A DNA stretch of 56,289 nt from CAZPWQ01 sp964590495 (GTDB lineage: Bacteria; Bacteroidota; Rhodothermia; Balneolales; Balneolaceae), in NCBI GenBank assembly GCA_964590495.1, contig CAZPWQ010000012.1, positions 1 through 56,289 on the forward strand, read 5' to 3'. A program made the translations under genes and the position numbers. Of the stretch, positions 7,798 through 15,424 are shown piece after piece (positions within the stretch are counted from its first letter, which is position 1; each line of letters opens with the position of its first letter). The notes under the pieces are model-generated. The model did not search any database, was not told where the DNA came from, and worked only from the letters and a program-made list of their open reading frames with translations.

Positions 7798-8991
7798 CTA
7801 CCGAAGTGATAAATACTTATTTTTATTTTTGTTATTAAGATGAGCGGGACGAATATATTTTTTAAAGGTGGCAGGCTTTTTGTTCTTTAACTTTCGGTGC
7901 AGTATCCTGTGCCATAAAAGAAGATTTTTGCATAGTTTTTTAAACTTATCCAGATAATCCCCGCTGGATATTTTATCTAAAGATCTCACCTTTCGTTTCA
8001 AACTTGTTATTGAACTGTCTATAAAATTTATCTCTTTCAAAAGATTGATGAATAACTCATTTATATCACAATCTTCTTTTTCATCTTTTAAATTATCATA
8101 CCCGTTATAATTTTTACACAAATATTCTTTCAAAGCTTTTTTATTGATGCTGTTTGGAGCGATTACTCTTGAAAGTTCCTTGCAGGCTTTGTAAAAGCTT
8201 TTATAGGTATTCTTAACAGGGTACTTCAAACGGGAATTATCAACATTCCCTAATAAATTCCCGACATGGGATAAAGAATTTATTTTTCTGATTGTGGCTA
8301 TTAAATCATGCAACGGATCATAGGAATCCACAGGGGTAATTTCATAGTATCTCAAATAAAATTCATGGAAGTCGGGATCATCCACCGAAAATTCAGGTGT
8401 TTCCAGCTCAAGTGTATGCCAGTATTGTTGTTCAGATGGATCCAATTCTGAAAGATCATCTAAAGCAACGGCTACTACTCGCTCATCCTCATTAATTTTT
8501 CTTTTACCATACCGAAGAGTATATGAATCATCGGATTTTATTGTTAAAAATCCGCCACACAATGTATCACACAAATTATAATTTTCCGGATCATCGGTAT
8601 ATTTTTTCAGTACTTCTGCCGGAAAGTAAAATAATTCAGTTTGATTGTGTCCGAGATGCAACTTCTTTTTATACTCCGGAATATCTTTTTTGGACAGACC
8701 GGAGTTATTAAAATAATCGGTAAGGATTTCTCTGGAAGGAAAGAAGATGGTTATGAGTTTCTCGCGGTCCCCCTTTTTTGCTATTTCCCTTTCTCTACCC
8801 GTCTCGTCAAGGGATATAACAACGTCATCATTTAAGGTTCCTTTATTCTCTTCCTTTAGTTTTCTCAATGTCTGACGTACCTTTTCGTGCCTAATCTGCA
8901 AATCAGTTGAAACCTGGTGAGAACTAATACCACAAAAATTATCATTCCAGTATTTCAGGCAATATTCCAATATGTCTTTTTTAATGTTCAT
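7798..8991 (-). CDS. Uncharacterised AT-rich protein with N-terminal winged-helix-like region
   Basis: I do not recognise this 397-aa protein. The start at 8991 is preferred because AAAGGGG lies just upstream; an ATG 33 nt further out (9024) has no such site. Residues about 4-62 look like a winged helix (H-Q-V-S-T-D-L-Q-I-R-H-E-K-V-R-Q-T-L as turn and recognition helix, then a V-V-I-S-L-D wing). The middle contains the pattern D-L-S-E-L-D-P-S-E-Q-Q-Y-W (about 179-191), which from memory recurs in uncharacterised proteins of accessory regions. The C-terminal third is helical and rich in Lys and Asn and ends in a basic tail. Base composition is visibly more AT-rich than the flanking genes, consistent with recent transfer. 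A lone regulator or accessory (defence-type) gene is possible, but nothing here proves it. Confidence 0.7.
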   Translation of the reverse strand: MNIKKDILEYCLKYWNDNFCGISSHQVSTDLQIRHEKVRQTLRKLKEENKGTLNDDVVISLDETGREREIAKKGDREKLITIFFPSREILTDYFNNSGLSKKDIPEYKKKLHLGHNQTELFYFPAEVLKKYTDDPENYNLCDTLCGGFLTIKSDDSYTLRYGKRKINEDERVVAVALDDLSELDPSEQQYWHTLELETPEFSVDDPDFHEFYLRYYEITPVDSYDPLHDLIATIRKINSLSHVGNLLGNVDNSRLKYPVKNTYKSFYKACKELSRVIAPNSINKKALKEYLCKNYNGYDNLKDEKEDCDINELFINLLKEINFIDSSITSLKRKVRSLDKISSGDYLDKFKKLCKNLLLWHRILHRKLKNKKPATFKKYIRPAHLNNKNKNKYLSLR

Positions 8992-9156
8992 AAATGCCCC
9001 TTTAATGTTATTATAATAATACATTTTCTACCTGGTTTAGGACGCGACAATTATCACAATTATGGAAGGTTTAAGAAGTTGCAATTTTTTAATTTTGCCT
9101 CTTTCTATTTAACGATACAACATATTGGTAAAGGTTTTAGTGTAATTATAAACTTA

Positions 9157-9207
9157 ACCGGCTATTTGGTATCGGAATAATTGCTCATATCCCGATACCA
9201 AGCCGGT
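9157..9207 (-). terminator. Hairpin terminator of the DUF892 gene
   Basis: Two-part stem: ACCGGC/GCCGGT outside and TTGGTATCGG/CCGATACCAA inside, 16 bp in total with a small bulge, starting 8 nt past the DUF892 stop on the minus strand. The following tract is only moderately U-rich (TTAAGTTTATAA), so termination strength is uncertain. Confidence 0.6.
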
Positions 9208-9214
9208 CATCAGC

Positions 9215-9721
9215 TTAAGTGGTTTTTTCTTTGGCTTTAAGATTAATTTGTTTCATTGCGATTGAATTCAGTTTTTTATCGGCAGCTGATTCTTCTTCCA
9301 AAGTCTGTTGCAGCATTTTTGCGGCGTCTTGATGATCAAGTAAATCAGCATAATGTCTCAAGGTGCCATAAGCAGATATTTCATAATGTTCAATTCGCTG
9401 TGCTTCCGCAATAATACCGGCATCTCTGACTTCCTGATCGGCATCTTCTGAAACGAATGCATCGGCTTGCTTTATGAGTCCCTTCATCGCTTCACAATTT
9501 ACTCCTGATAAATCATCGACACCAATTCCCCGGCCGACTTCTTCAAGTCGCTCTTTCTGATGTTTTGTCTCTTCCAGATGCTCATCAATTGCGTTACGCA
9601 ATTCTTCATTCGTGGCCCGGTCCCTCATTTTCGGTAGTGCCTGAAGAAGTTGGTTTTCCGCATTGTAGGTATCTTTCAAATGGTGATGAAATAGTTTTTC
9701 GAGATCATTAAATTTAGTCAT
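9215..9721 (-). CDS. YciF-like ferritin-superfamily stress protein (DUF892)
   Basis: A 168-aa four-helix-bundle protein of the DUF892/YciF family. Diagnostic residues are the opening helix with E-K-L-F-H-H-H-L-K-D-T-Y-N-A-E-N-Q-L, the E-E-T-K-H-Q-K motif (about 50-56), R-I-E-H-Y-E-I-S-A-Y-G (about 110-120), and a final E-E-E-S-A-A-D helix. The Glu/His spacing resembles di-iron ferritin sites. Relatives are induced by osmotic or general stress; the physiological reaction is unclear. It is monocistronic with a 431-nt gap upstream, divergent from the SDR gene, which is also of a stress-associated type. Confidence 0.88.
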   Translation of the reverse strand: MTKFNDLEKLFHHHLKDTYNAENQLLQALPKMRDRATNEELRNAIDEHLEETKHQKERLEEVGRGIGVDDLSGVNCEAMKGLIKQADAFVSEDADQEVRDAGIIAEAQRIEHYEISAYGTLRHYADLLDHQDAAKMLQQTLEEESAADKKLNSIAMKQINLKAKEKTT

Positions 9722-10152
9722 AACAAATCACCTCTTTATATTTAAAATTATCCTATTTTAGGAAAGCAAGTAGTTGAATAGCCATATATACCCACCACTT
9801 GAATTACCTTCCTAAATTTTAACGTAACATATCCATGCGATATCAGAGTTGAAGTAGAATGAAATATGGTATTTCTGTAAGAATATTTATCACAATTTGA
9901 TGATCCATTTCGAAAGCCTGAATCATATATAGAGAAGGTTAAAACCGCGTAATTACAGTTATTTAGAGGAACTTTTATTCGCTTGTTATTAATTTAAAGG
10001 AACAATAAAGTGCTTTATCATATATCAGTAATACGGGTTAATCAGCGAGAGACCAATACATTTTTCAGTAAATATCACAGGAAGGAGAGTAGGAAATAAG
10101 CTTTTTAACCCGGAAAAATCCAACAACAACTAAATTCATCAAGGTTAGCATT
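9722..10152. other. 431-nt divergent intergenic region
   Basis: AT-rich gap between the divergent DUF892 and SDR genes. It must hold the promoters of both. I see no small reading frame with a ribosome-binding site, no strong hairpin and no repeat. A purine-rich GGAAGGAGAGTAGG near 10080 resembles a ribosome-binding site, but no plausible frame follows it. Confidence 0.5.
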
Positions 10153-11046
10153 ATGGGTGAACATTCAATGGAAAAAGAACAACTGAAAGAGGAGTTAAAA
10201 GATGAGGAATTGCCCGAGCAGGAACAGTCGCTGCCGGGGGAAGAATCTGAAATGGTACCCGAACCTGAAATCATCCGTGAGGGTTATGAAAGCAGTAATA
10301 AGTTGAAGGGGAAAATAGCGCTGATTACGGGCGGCGATTCTGGTATTGGTCGCTCCGTAGCCGTACATTTTGCAAAAGAGGGCGCTAAAGTTGCTATTAT
10401 TTACCTGGAGGAAGATGAAGACGCGGAAGAAACAAAAGAGATGGTAGAGAAGACAGGAAGTGAATGTCTCGTGATTCGCGGGGATATCCGTAACAGAGAT
10501 TTTGCCCAGCAAAGCGTTGACAAGATTGTTGACCATTATGGTGATCTGAATATTCTGGTTAATAACGCCGCTGAACAGCATGTCCGTGAGGGTCTTCAGG
10601 ATGTGGATCTGGATGTTGTGGAGCGAACTTTCCAGACGAACATCATCTCCATGTTCTATATCACGAAAAAAGCCCTGGAATACCTGAAGAAGGACGACTG
10701 TATCATCAATACCACCAGTGTTGTCGCGTATCAGGGACGGGAATACCTGATAGATTATGGTGCCACCAAAGGGGCTATAGTAAGTTTTACCCGCTCTTTG
10801 AATGAAGATCTTGCTCCCAAGGGCATCCGTGTCAATGCCGTTGCACCCGGACCAATTTGGACTCCACTGATACCGGCAAGCTTTCCTGAAGAGCATGTAT
10901 CCAGTTTTGGCAAGTCGACCAATATCGGCCGGCCCGGCCAACCTTCAGAAGTAGCACCTGCTTATGTGTTCCTGGCTTCAAAGGATTCATCCTACATCTC
11001 AGGACAGGTAATCCACGTAAACGGAGGAGAGCCGGTCAGCAGTTAA
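10153..11046 (+). CDS. SDR-family NAD(P)-dependent oxidoreductase (YghA/general stress type)
   Basis: Short-chain dehydrogenase with an extended acidic N-terminus of about 45 residues (many Glu, Pro). Nucleotide-binding motif GGDSGIGRSVA is at about 61-71, NNAAE at about 137-141, and the catalytic set is S-V-V plus Y-G-A-T-K (about 200-204). The C-terminus has the typical G-Q-V-I-H-V-N-G-G. The extended N-terminus and these motifs place it with the YghA/GspD-like SDRs often annotated as glucose or general-stress dehydrogenases; the true substrate is unknown. ATG at 10153 is used; an in-frame ATG 15 nt later is a close alternative. The small membrane gene begins 5 nt after its stop, so they are co-transcribed. 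Confidence 0.88.
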   Translation: MGEHSMEKEQLKEELKDEELPEQEQSLPGEESEMVPEPEIIREGYESSNKLKGKIALITGGDSGIGRSVAVHFAKEGAKVAIIYLEEDEDAEETKEMVEKTGSECLVIRGDIRNRDFAQQSVDKIVDHYGDLNILVNNAAEQHVREGLQDVDLDVVERTFQTNIISMFYITKKALEYLKKDDCIINTTSVVAYQGREYLIDYGATKGAIVSFTRSLNEDLAPKGIRVNAVAPGPIWTPLIPASFPEEHVSSFGKSTNIGRPGQPSEVAPAYVFLASKDSSYISGQVIHVNGGEPVSS

Positions 11047-11051
11047 TTTTT

Positions 11052-11447
11052 ATGAGCAAAATAAACAGAGCACCTCAGGTCTTGAAATTGGCTTTTTTGC
11101 ACGGTTTATATTTTTTTATCACCGGTATTTGGCCGATCCTTCACATGCCGAGCTTTATAGCGGTTACCGGACCAAAAACAGATCTGTGGCTGGTACGTAC
11201 TGTGGGCATATTGATCCTTTTAATTGGGATCGGATTAATGATTTCAGCAATTCGAAAATTTATAACACTGCCGGTTATTATAATAGGAGCAGGAGCGGCA
11301 TTGGGGTTAACTTTAATCGATATTATTTATGTAATGAAGCATGTCATATCACCGATCTACCTTCTGGATGCTTGTATTGAGATCATAATACTTGTGTTGT
11401 GGGCCGGTTTATTTTACCGGACGGGGTATCGGCTGACGGGTAGGTAG
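11052..11447 (+). CDS. Four-helix membrane protein of unknown function
   Basis: A 131-aa integral membrane protein with four hydrophobic helices (about 10-35, 47-67, 71-92 and 100-122). It starts 5 nt after the SDR stop, so both genes are probably in one transcript. Short loops and a W-P-I-L-H-M-P motif after the first helix are visible. I cannot assign a family. The coupling to a stress-type SDR suggests a membrane or osmotic stress role, but this is weak inference. Confidence 0.7.
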   Translation: MSKINRAPQVLKLAFLHGLYFFITGIWPILHMPSFIAVTGPKTDLWLVRTVGILILLIGIGLMISAIRKFITLPVIIIGAGAALGLTLIDIIYVMKHVISPIYLLDACIEIIILVLWAGLFYRTGYRLTGR

Positions 11448-11654
11448 TATTTCATTATTCATTCTTATTTAAGGCAATAATTGTTAATCCCTTTGCAACT
11501 ACAAATCGTGTCAAAATATCTGTAAATTTCTGTTTCCAGTAAAACAGTTTACATCTTTGAGTGCAGCTGTCATTATATTTAGTACACATTATTGAAATTA
11601 TTAGGCGATTTCATCGGTTACTCATAATGTGAATGCAAAAGCTAAAAGAAATTT

Positions 11655-13157
11655 ATGAGCAATCCCCAAAAAGAGATAAAAACATTAGGTGCATTAAAAA
11701 AATCCGGATGGGAATCCCTTTCCGTAAAGGAGGAAATTCGCCGTAATCTGATCAAGAAGATCAGCAATAAGGAAGATTTTTTCACTGGTATCATAGGATA
11801 TGAAAAATCGGTAATTCCCCAGTTGCAGCATGCACTCCTGGCGAAACACGATATCATTTTACTGGGGTTGCGTGGGCAGGCCAAGACAAAGATTCTGCGC
11901 CAGCTGGTCAATTTTCTTGATGAATATATGCCTGTTGTAGAAGGATCGGAGATCAATGATGATCCTTTTAACCCGGTATCAAAACAGGCACGCTCACTTG
12001 TTAAAGAACACGGTGACGAGACACCCATTACGTGGGTTCACCGCAGCGAGCGTTATGGAGAGAAACTGGCGACCCCCGACACTACTGTGGCGGACCTTAT
12101 CGGTGATATCGATCCGATAAAAGCAGCTGCAAAAAAACTTACACTCGCTGATGAAAATGTAATCAATTTCGGACTAGTGCCCAGGACGAACAGGGGATTG
12201 TTTGCGATTAATGAGCTGCCGGATCTGCAGCCACGGATCCAGGTTGCTCTTTTGAATATAATGCAGGAACGAGACATCCAGATACGCGGCTTCAATGTGC
12301 GGATTCCACTGGATGTGGCCATGTTTTTTTCTGCTAATCCGGAAGATTATACAAACCGGGGAAATATTATTACCCCGCTCAAAGATCGTATTGATTCGCA
12401 GATTCTGACCCACTATCCGAAAGAAGTTGAGGTGGGTATGCGTATTACGGAACAGGAAGCATGGACGTCCAGAAACGGTGCTGTCAAGGTTGAAGTGCCA
12501 AAAGTCATCAAGGAGTTAGTCGAGCAGATTGCTTTTGAAGCCCGCGATTCGCAATACATCGACCAGAAAAGCGGGGTTTCCACTAGATTGACGATTTCTG
12601 CTATGGAGCAGCTTATCTCGGCAGCCGAGCGGCGGGCGCTTATGAATAGTGAAAGTAGTACCACAGTCCGCATCACGGATCTCTTTCACACCGTACCGGC
12701 CCTCACTGGCAAGCTTGAGCTTGTTTATGAAGGGGAACAGGAAGGGGTAATTAATGTAGCAAAACACCTGATCGGCAAAGCGGTAAAAAAAATATTCCTG
12801 AAATACTTTCCTGATCCTGGCGACCAAAAAAGGCGGGATGAAAAAAGTGTGTATAAACCTGTTTTGGACTGGTTTACTTCAGATAATTCACTGGAGTTAG
12901 CGGACTATCTCAGTCAAGGTGAATATGAAGATAAACTTGATGCGGTAGGCGGGCTAAAATCCATCGCAAAAAAATATGCTCCGGCCGACGGCGGCCGGGA
13001 AATATATGTTTATATGGATTTTCTTATCGAAGCCCTGCACCAGCATTCGATGTTGGGTAAAGATGATTTGGATGACCGTCGCTCATATTCCGACATGCTG
13101 GGAAGTATGCTCGGATCGATGGACGACCTCGATGATTTTGAAGATTACGATCGGTAA
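11655..13157 (+). CDS. AAA+ ATPase of the MoxR / magnesium-chelatase ChlI group
   Basis: A 500-aa ATPase. Walker A is GLRGQAKT (71-78), preceded by the D-I-I-L-L strand; a Walker-B-like L-F-A-I-N-E-L-P-D-L-Q (about 185-195) shows the helix-2 insert style of ChlI/MoxR proteins, and F-F-S-A-N-P-E-D-Y (about 223-231) is sensor 1. Related proteins act with a partner carrying a von Willebrand (MIDAS) domain in chaperone-like metal insertion or remodelling. No VWA gene lies beside it; the downstream gene is bL31. It is therefore an orphan or works with a partner encoded elsewhere. There are no chlorophyll or cobalamin genes nearby, so a chelatase label would be misleading. Confidence 0.85.
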   Translation: MSNPQKEIKTLGALKKSGWESLSVKEEIRRNLIKKISNKEDFFTGIIGYEKSVIPQLQHALLAKHDIILLGLRGQAKTKILRQLVNFLDEYMPVVEGSEINDDPFNPVSKQARSLVKEHGDETPITWVHRSERYGEKLATPDTTVADLIGDIDPIKAAAKKLTLADENVINFGLVPRTNRGLFAINELPDLQPRIQVALLNIMQERDIQIRGFNVRIPLDVAMFFSANPEDYTNRGNIITPLKDRIDSQILTHYPKEVEVGMRITEQEAWTSRNGAVKVEVPKVIKELVEQIAFEARDSQYIDQKSGVSTRLTISAMEQLISAAERRALMNSESSTTVRITDLFHTVPALTGKLELVYEGEQEGVINVAKHLIGKAVKKIFLKYFPDPGDQKRRDEKSVYKPVLDWFTSDNSLELADYLSQGEYEDKLDAVGGLKSIAKKYAPADGGREIYVYMDFLIEALHQHSMLGKDDLDDRRSYSDMLGSMLGSMDDLDDFEDYDR

Positions 13158-13172
13158 TTGTGGGGTAGTTCG

Positions 13173-13203
13173 TTGCAAAAGCAAAGGAATCATTGTATAT
13201 TTG
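13173..13203 (+). promoter_or_regulatory. Bacteroidota-type promoter upstream of bL31
   Basis: TTG at 13173-13175 and TATATTTG at 13196-13203 separated by 20 nt fit the Bacteroidota housekeeping consensus (-33 TTTG, -7 TAnnTTTG). The start codon of the ribosomal protein gene follows 33 nt after the -7 element. Confidence 0.6.
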
Positions 13204-13236
13204 CGCATCTAATCAAAGGAAAAAGATTTATAAATT

Positions 13237-13443
13237 ATGAAAAAAGGAATTCACCCGGATTATAAAGAAATAACTGTCGTATTGAGTGATGGAACCGAGT
13301 TTAAAACCCGCAGTACGATGAACTCAGAAGTCTATAAGAGTGAGGTAGACTCAAAAAACCATCCTTTCTATACCGATAATATGCAGTTTCAGAAGAAGGC
13401 CGATAGAATTGATCGTTTTAACAAGCGCTACGGCAACAATTAA
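13237..13443 (+). CDS. rpmE: 50S ribosomal protein bL31 (cysteine-free form)
   Basis: A 68-aa ribosomal protein starting MKKGIHPDY, the signature of bL31, with F-Y-T-D-N-M-Q-F-Q and a basic end R-I-D-R-F-N-K-R-Y. It contains no cysteine, so it is the zinc-independent (C-minus) form, which is useful under zinc limitation because it needs no metal. It is shorter than many type-B bL31 proteins (about 80 aa). A purine-rich stretch AAAGGAAAAAG precedes the ATG. The gene is a single unit with its own promoter and a strong terminator. Confidence 0.95.
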   Translation: MKKGIHPDYKEITVVLSDGTEFKTRSTMNSEVYKSEVDSKNHPFYTDNMQFQKKADRIDRFNKRYGNN

Positions 13444-13472
13444 ACTGTACATTTGATAATCAAGTATTTCAG

Positions 13473-13504
13473 GGATGCAGACATCAGGTCTGCATCCTTT
13501 TTTT
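13473..13504 (+). terminator. Rho-independent terminator after bL31
   Basis: Perfect 10-bp stem GGATGCAGAC/GTCTGCATCC with a 5-nt loop, followed directly by seven T residues. It lies 30 nt past the rpmE stop. Confidence 0.92.
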
Positions 13505-13547
13505 ATTATTTTTTGTTAGTCTTTTCTTAACTAAAATTTATTCTCCC

Positions 13548-14183
13548 ATGCAAGTTCACAGCTTTACCGTCGGGCCATTTGCAGAGAATACATATCTGCT
13601 TACCCAAAATAATAGCTCACTGTTATTTGATCCGGGGTTTTTTGAAGAAAGCGAGTTCAATGGTTTCAGAAAAAAACTGGAGGAAGAATCACTGCAGTTG
13701 TCGGCAGTTGTATTAACTCATGCACATATAGATCATATCCTGGGTTTGCACCGCGTACTGCAAGATTTTGACGTCCCTGTCTACCTGAGTGACCGTGACC
13801 GATACCTGTGGAATAATTCCGCTTCACAGGCAAAAATGTTTGGCCTGCAAATGAAAGAATTTGATTTTGAACCGGAAACGATACCAGTCAAAAAAAACTG
13901 GCAGCCGGGATCTTTTTTATTTGACGTCCGTTACACGCCGGGCCACGCCCCCGATCACGTATCTTTTTTCAGCCCGGAAAATAATCTTCTGATTGCAGGA
14001 GATGCCTTATTTAAAGAGGGGATAGGCCGCACTGATTTGTACAAGGGAAGTTTTGAAGTTCTGGAAACATCAATTCGCGAACAGTTGTATACCTTGCCCG
14101 ATGAAACTGTCGTCTACCCCGGACATGGTCCCGAAACAACCATTGGTCATGAGAAACAGGCTAATCCCTTTGTAAATGGTTAA
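13548..14183 (+). CDS. MBL-fold metallo-hydrolase (GloB/YcbL-like)
   Basis: A 211-aa metallo-beta-lactamase-fold hydrolase of the hydroxyacylglutathione-hydrolase-like group. All metal ligands are visible: THAHIDH (about 63-69), the His of TPGHAPDH (about 130-137), the Asp of IAGDALF (about 150-156), and the His of YPGHGPET (about 188-195). It lacks the C-terminal substrate domain of true glyoxalase II, so it is the short YcbL type. The thioester substrate is not certain. It is convergent with the next gene, with a shared hairpin at the junction. Confidence 0.87.
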   Translation: MQVHSFTVGPFAENTYLLTQNNSSLLFDPGFFEESEFNGFRKKLEEESLQLSAVVLTHAHIDHILGLHRVLQDFDVPVYLSDRDRYLWNNSASQAKMFGLQMKEFDFEPETIPVKKNWQPGSFLFDVRYTPGHAPDHVSFFSPENNLLIAGDALFKEGIGRTDLYKGSFEVLETSIREQLYTLPDETVVYPGHGPETTIGHEKQANPFVNG

Positions 14184-14200
14184 AGAGGATTACTCCTCTT
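14183..14200. terminator. Hairpin spanning two convergent stop codons
   Basis: Perfect 7-bp stem AAGAGGA/TCCTCTT with loop TTAC, overlapping the stops of the plus-strand MBL gene and the minus-strand TPR-like gene. Its position suits a bidirectional terminator, but it has no clear U-run on either strand. Confidence 0.4.
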
Positions 14201-14822
14201 GGTCTTTATCTTCCTGCTTATTCATCAGGCGTATAATCTGCTCATTATAATATTCCTGTTTACCGGAATTAAGTTTTCTCAACCGTTTATAGGTTTTTAT
14301 AGCGGCTTTGATCTTTCCCTGCTTTTCATGTATTGAAGCTAATGTTTCAGATACAATGTCATCGATATCATCGACCTGTTTCTTTGCTGTTCTTTCTTTT
14401 TCCTTATCTATCTCAGAAGGACGAATACGCTCGGATTCCACTTCCGAAAGTTTCTGAATGAGTAAATCAAGGTCCAGCACGGGACCGGGTCTTTCAGGCG
14501 ATAATTTCGGACGTTCCGGTTTTTTACCTGCTGCGGAAGGAGTCCAGGCCTCAAAAGATTGCGGATGGCTCAGATAATAATGTAGTTTTTCAAAAAACGG
14601 ACTGCCTGGTGCAAAAATACGTGCTTTCAAAGCTTCATCCACGGCCTGATCATTCATTCCTTTTAGATGATAAAACCACGCCAGTAGAAAATGTCCTACT
14701 GCATCAGGACCTCGTTTTTTAAGTTGTTTTTTTAAACGGGTAACCGCTTTGAGGGGTTCCTTTTCAAAATGTTCGGCATAGGAAACAAGTGATTGTGGTA
14801 TGTCAAAGGGAAGTTGAGGCAT
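14190..14822 (-). CDS. TPR-like helical protein, function unknown
   Basis: A 210-aa protein with two helical repeat regions: residues about 15-70 (A-V-T-R-L-K-K-Q-L, then F-L-L-A-W-F-Y-H-L-K-G-M-N-D-Q-A-V) and about 160-190 (S-E-T-L-A-S-I-H-E-K-Q-G-K-I-K-A-A-I-K-T-Y-K-R-L). Both fit tetratricopeptide helices, with a proline-rich linker between (about 95-115). No signal peptide, so it is probably cytoplasmic. It lies downstream of lptE in the same orientation with an 80-nt gap and may belong to the sigma-54 activator/lptE unit. The C-terminal repeat resembles the ends of many Bacteroidota TPR proteins that dock partners. Confidence 0.7.
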   Translation of the reverse strand: MPQLPFDIPQSLVSYAEHFEKEPLKAVTRLKKQLKKRGPDAVGHFLLAWFYHLKGMNDQAVDEALKARIFAPGSPFFEKLHYYLSHPQSFEAWTPSAAGKKPERPKLSPERPGPVLDLDLLIQKLSEVESERIRPSEIDKEKERTAKKQVDDIDDIVSETLASIHEKQGKIKAAIKTYKRLRKLNSGKQEYYNEQIIRLMNKQEDKDQEE

Positions 14823-14902
14823 GTAGGGGATTAAATATTACCCATAATTTAATAATTAACATTATACAAATTGGTAATCTTAATATTTAATAAAATAGAA
14901 AA

Positions 14903-15424
14903 TTACCAGCCGCTTACTGCATCATTAAACATATTATTGGCAACCTGACTAAGAGCCTCGGCAGCAGCTGTGTTTTCACCCTCTATTGGATCTTCATTAG
15001 GGTCGTAGTTGGCTGAGCCGGAAAATGTTTTCGACCATTCCGGTTTTTCTTCATCCGCAAACTGAAAAGTTGCACGTACACTAATAGAAATTTCATTTTG
15101 TTCTGCCTGTTCTTCTCCACTGATACTTACAATTCTGCTATTATAGGAAGAAATGGAACCTTCCAGTACGGCATCAGCCTCGTTACGTGTGTTTGCCAAA
15201 CTAAGTCTGGTTTGATTTATAAAACGGTTTATCAGTGTTTCGTTTAGGCGGTCACTCAAGTCTGCAACGCCACTGGAAGATTGATCCGCGAAAAAAGGAA
15301 TAAATACTGTATTGACTCCTTCGGGGATGGAAGTTCCCGTAAAACTATATTGGAAACATCCTGTAACGGAAACCAGAAATAAAATTAAAATGAAGGTGTT
15401 CAACCCAGACTTATTGGAGATCAT
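14903..15424 (-). CDS. lptE: LptE-family LPS-assembly lipoprotein
   Basis: Outer-membrane lipoprotein that plugs the LptD barrel in lipopolysaccharide export. The start chosen is the ATG at 15424, which gives a proper signal peptide (hydrophobic L-N-T-F-I-L-I-L-F-L-V-S-V-T-G-C) ending in a VTGC lipobox. Longer versions starting upstream would bury the signal. The mature part has Y-S-F-T-G-T-S-I-P-E-G-V-N-T-V-F-I-P-F-F and the repeated strands of the Bacteroidota LptE group. The first 14 nt overlap the end of the sigma-54 activator gene, implying coupled translation. Bacteroidota genomes often show this order, so the assignment rests on both sequence and context. Confidence 0.82.
   Translation of the reverse strand: MISNKSGLNTFILILFLVSVTGCFQYSFTGTSIPEGVNTVFIPFFADQSSSGVADLSDRLNETLINRFINQTRLSLANTRNEADAVLEGSISSYNSRIVSISGEEQAEQNEISISVRATFQFADEEKPEWSKTFSGSANYDPNEDPIEGENTAAAEALSQVANNMFNDAVSGW

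Noticed and set aside
9024..9024. Upstream ATG as start of the AT-rich orphan gene
   Set aside because: The next ATG at 8991 has AAAGGGG upstream, whereas the 9024 start has no ribosome-binding site.
12976..13212. 78-codon plus-strand open frame overlapping the end of the AAA+ gene
   Set aside because: It is an out-of-frame shadow of the ATPase gene and runs over the bL31 promoter.
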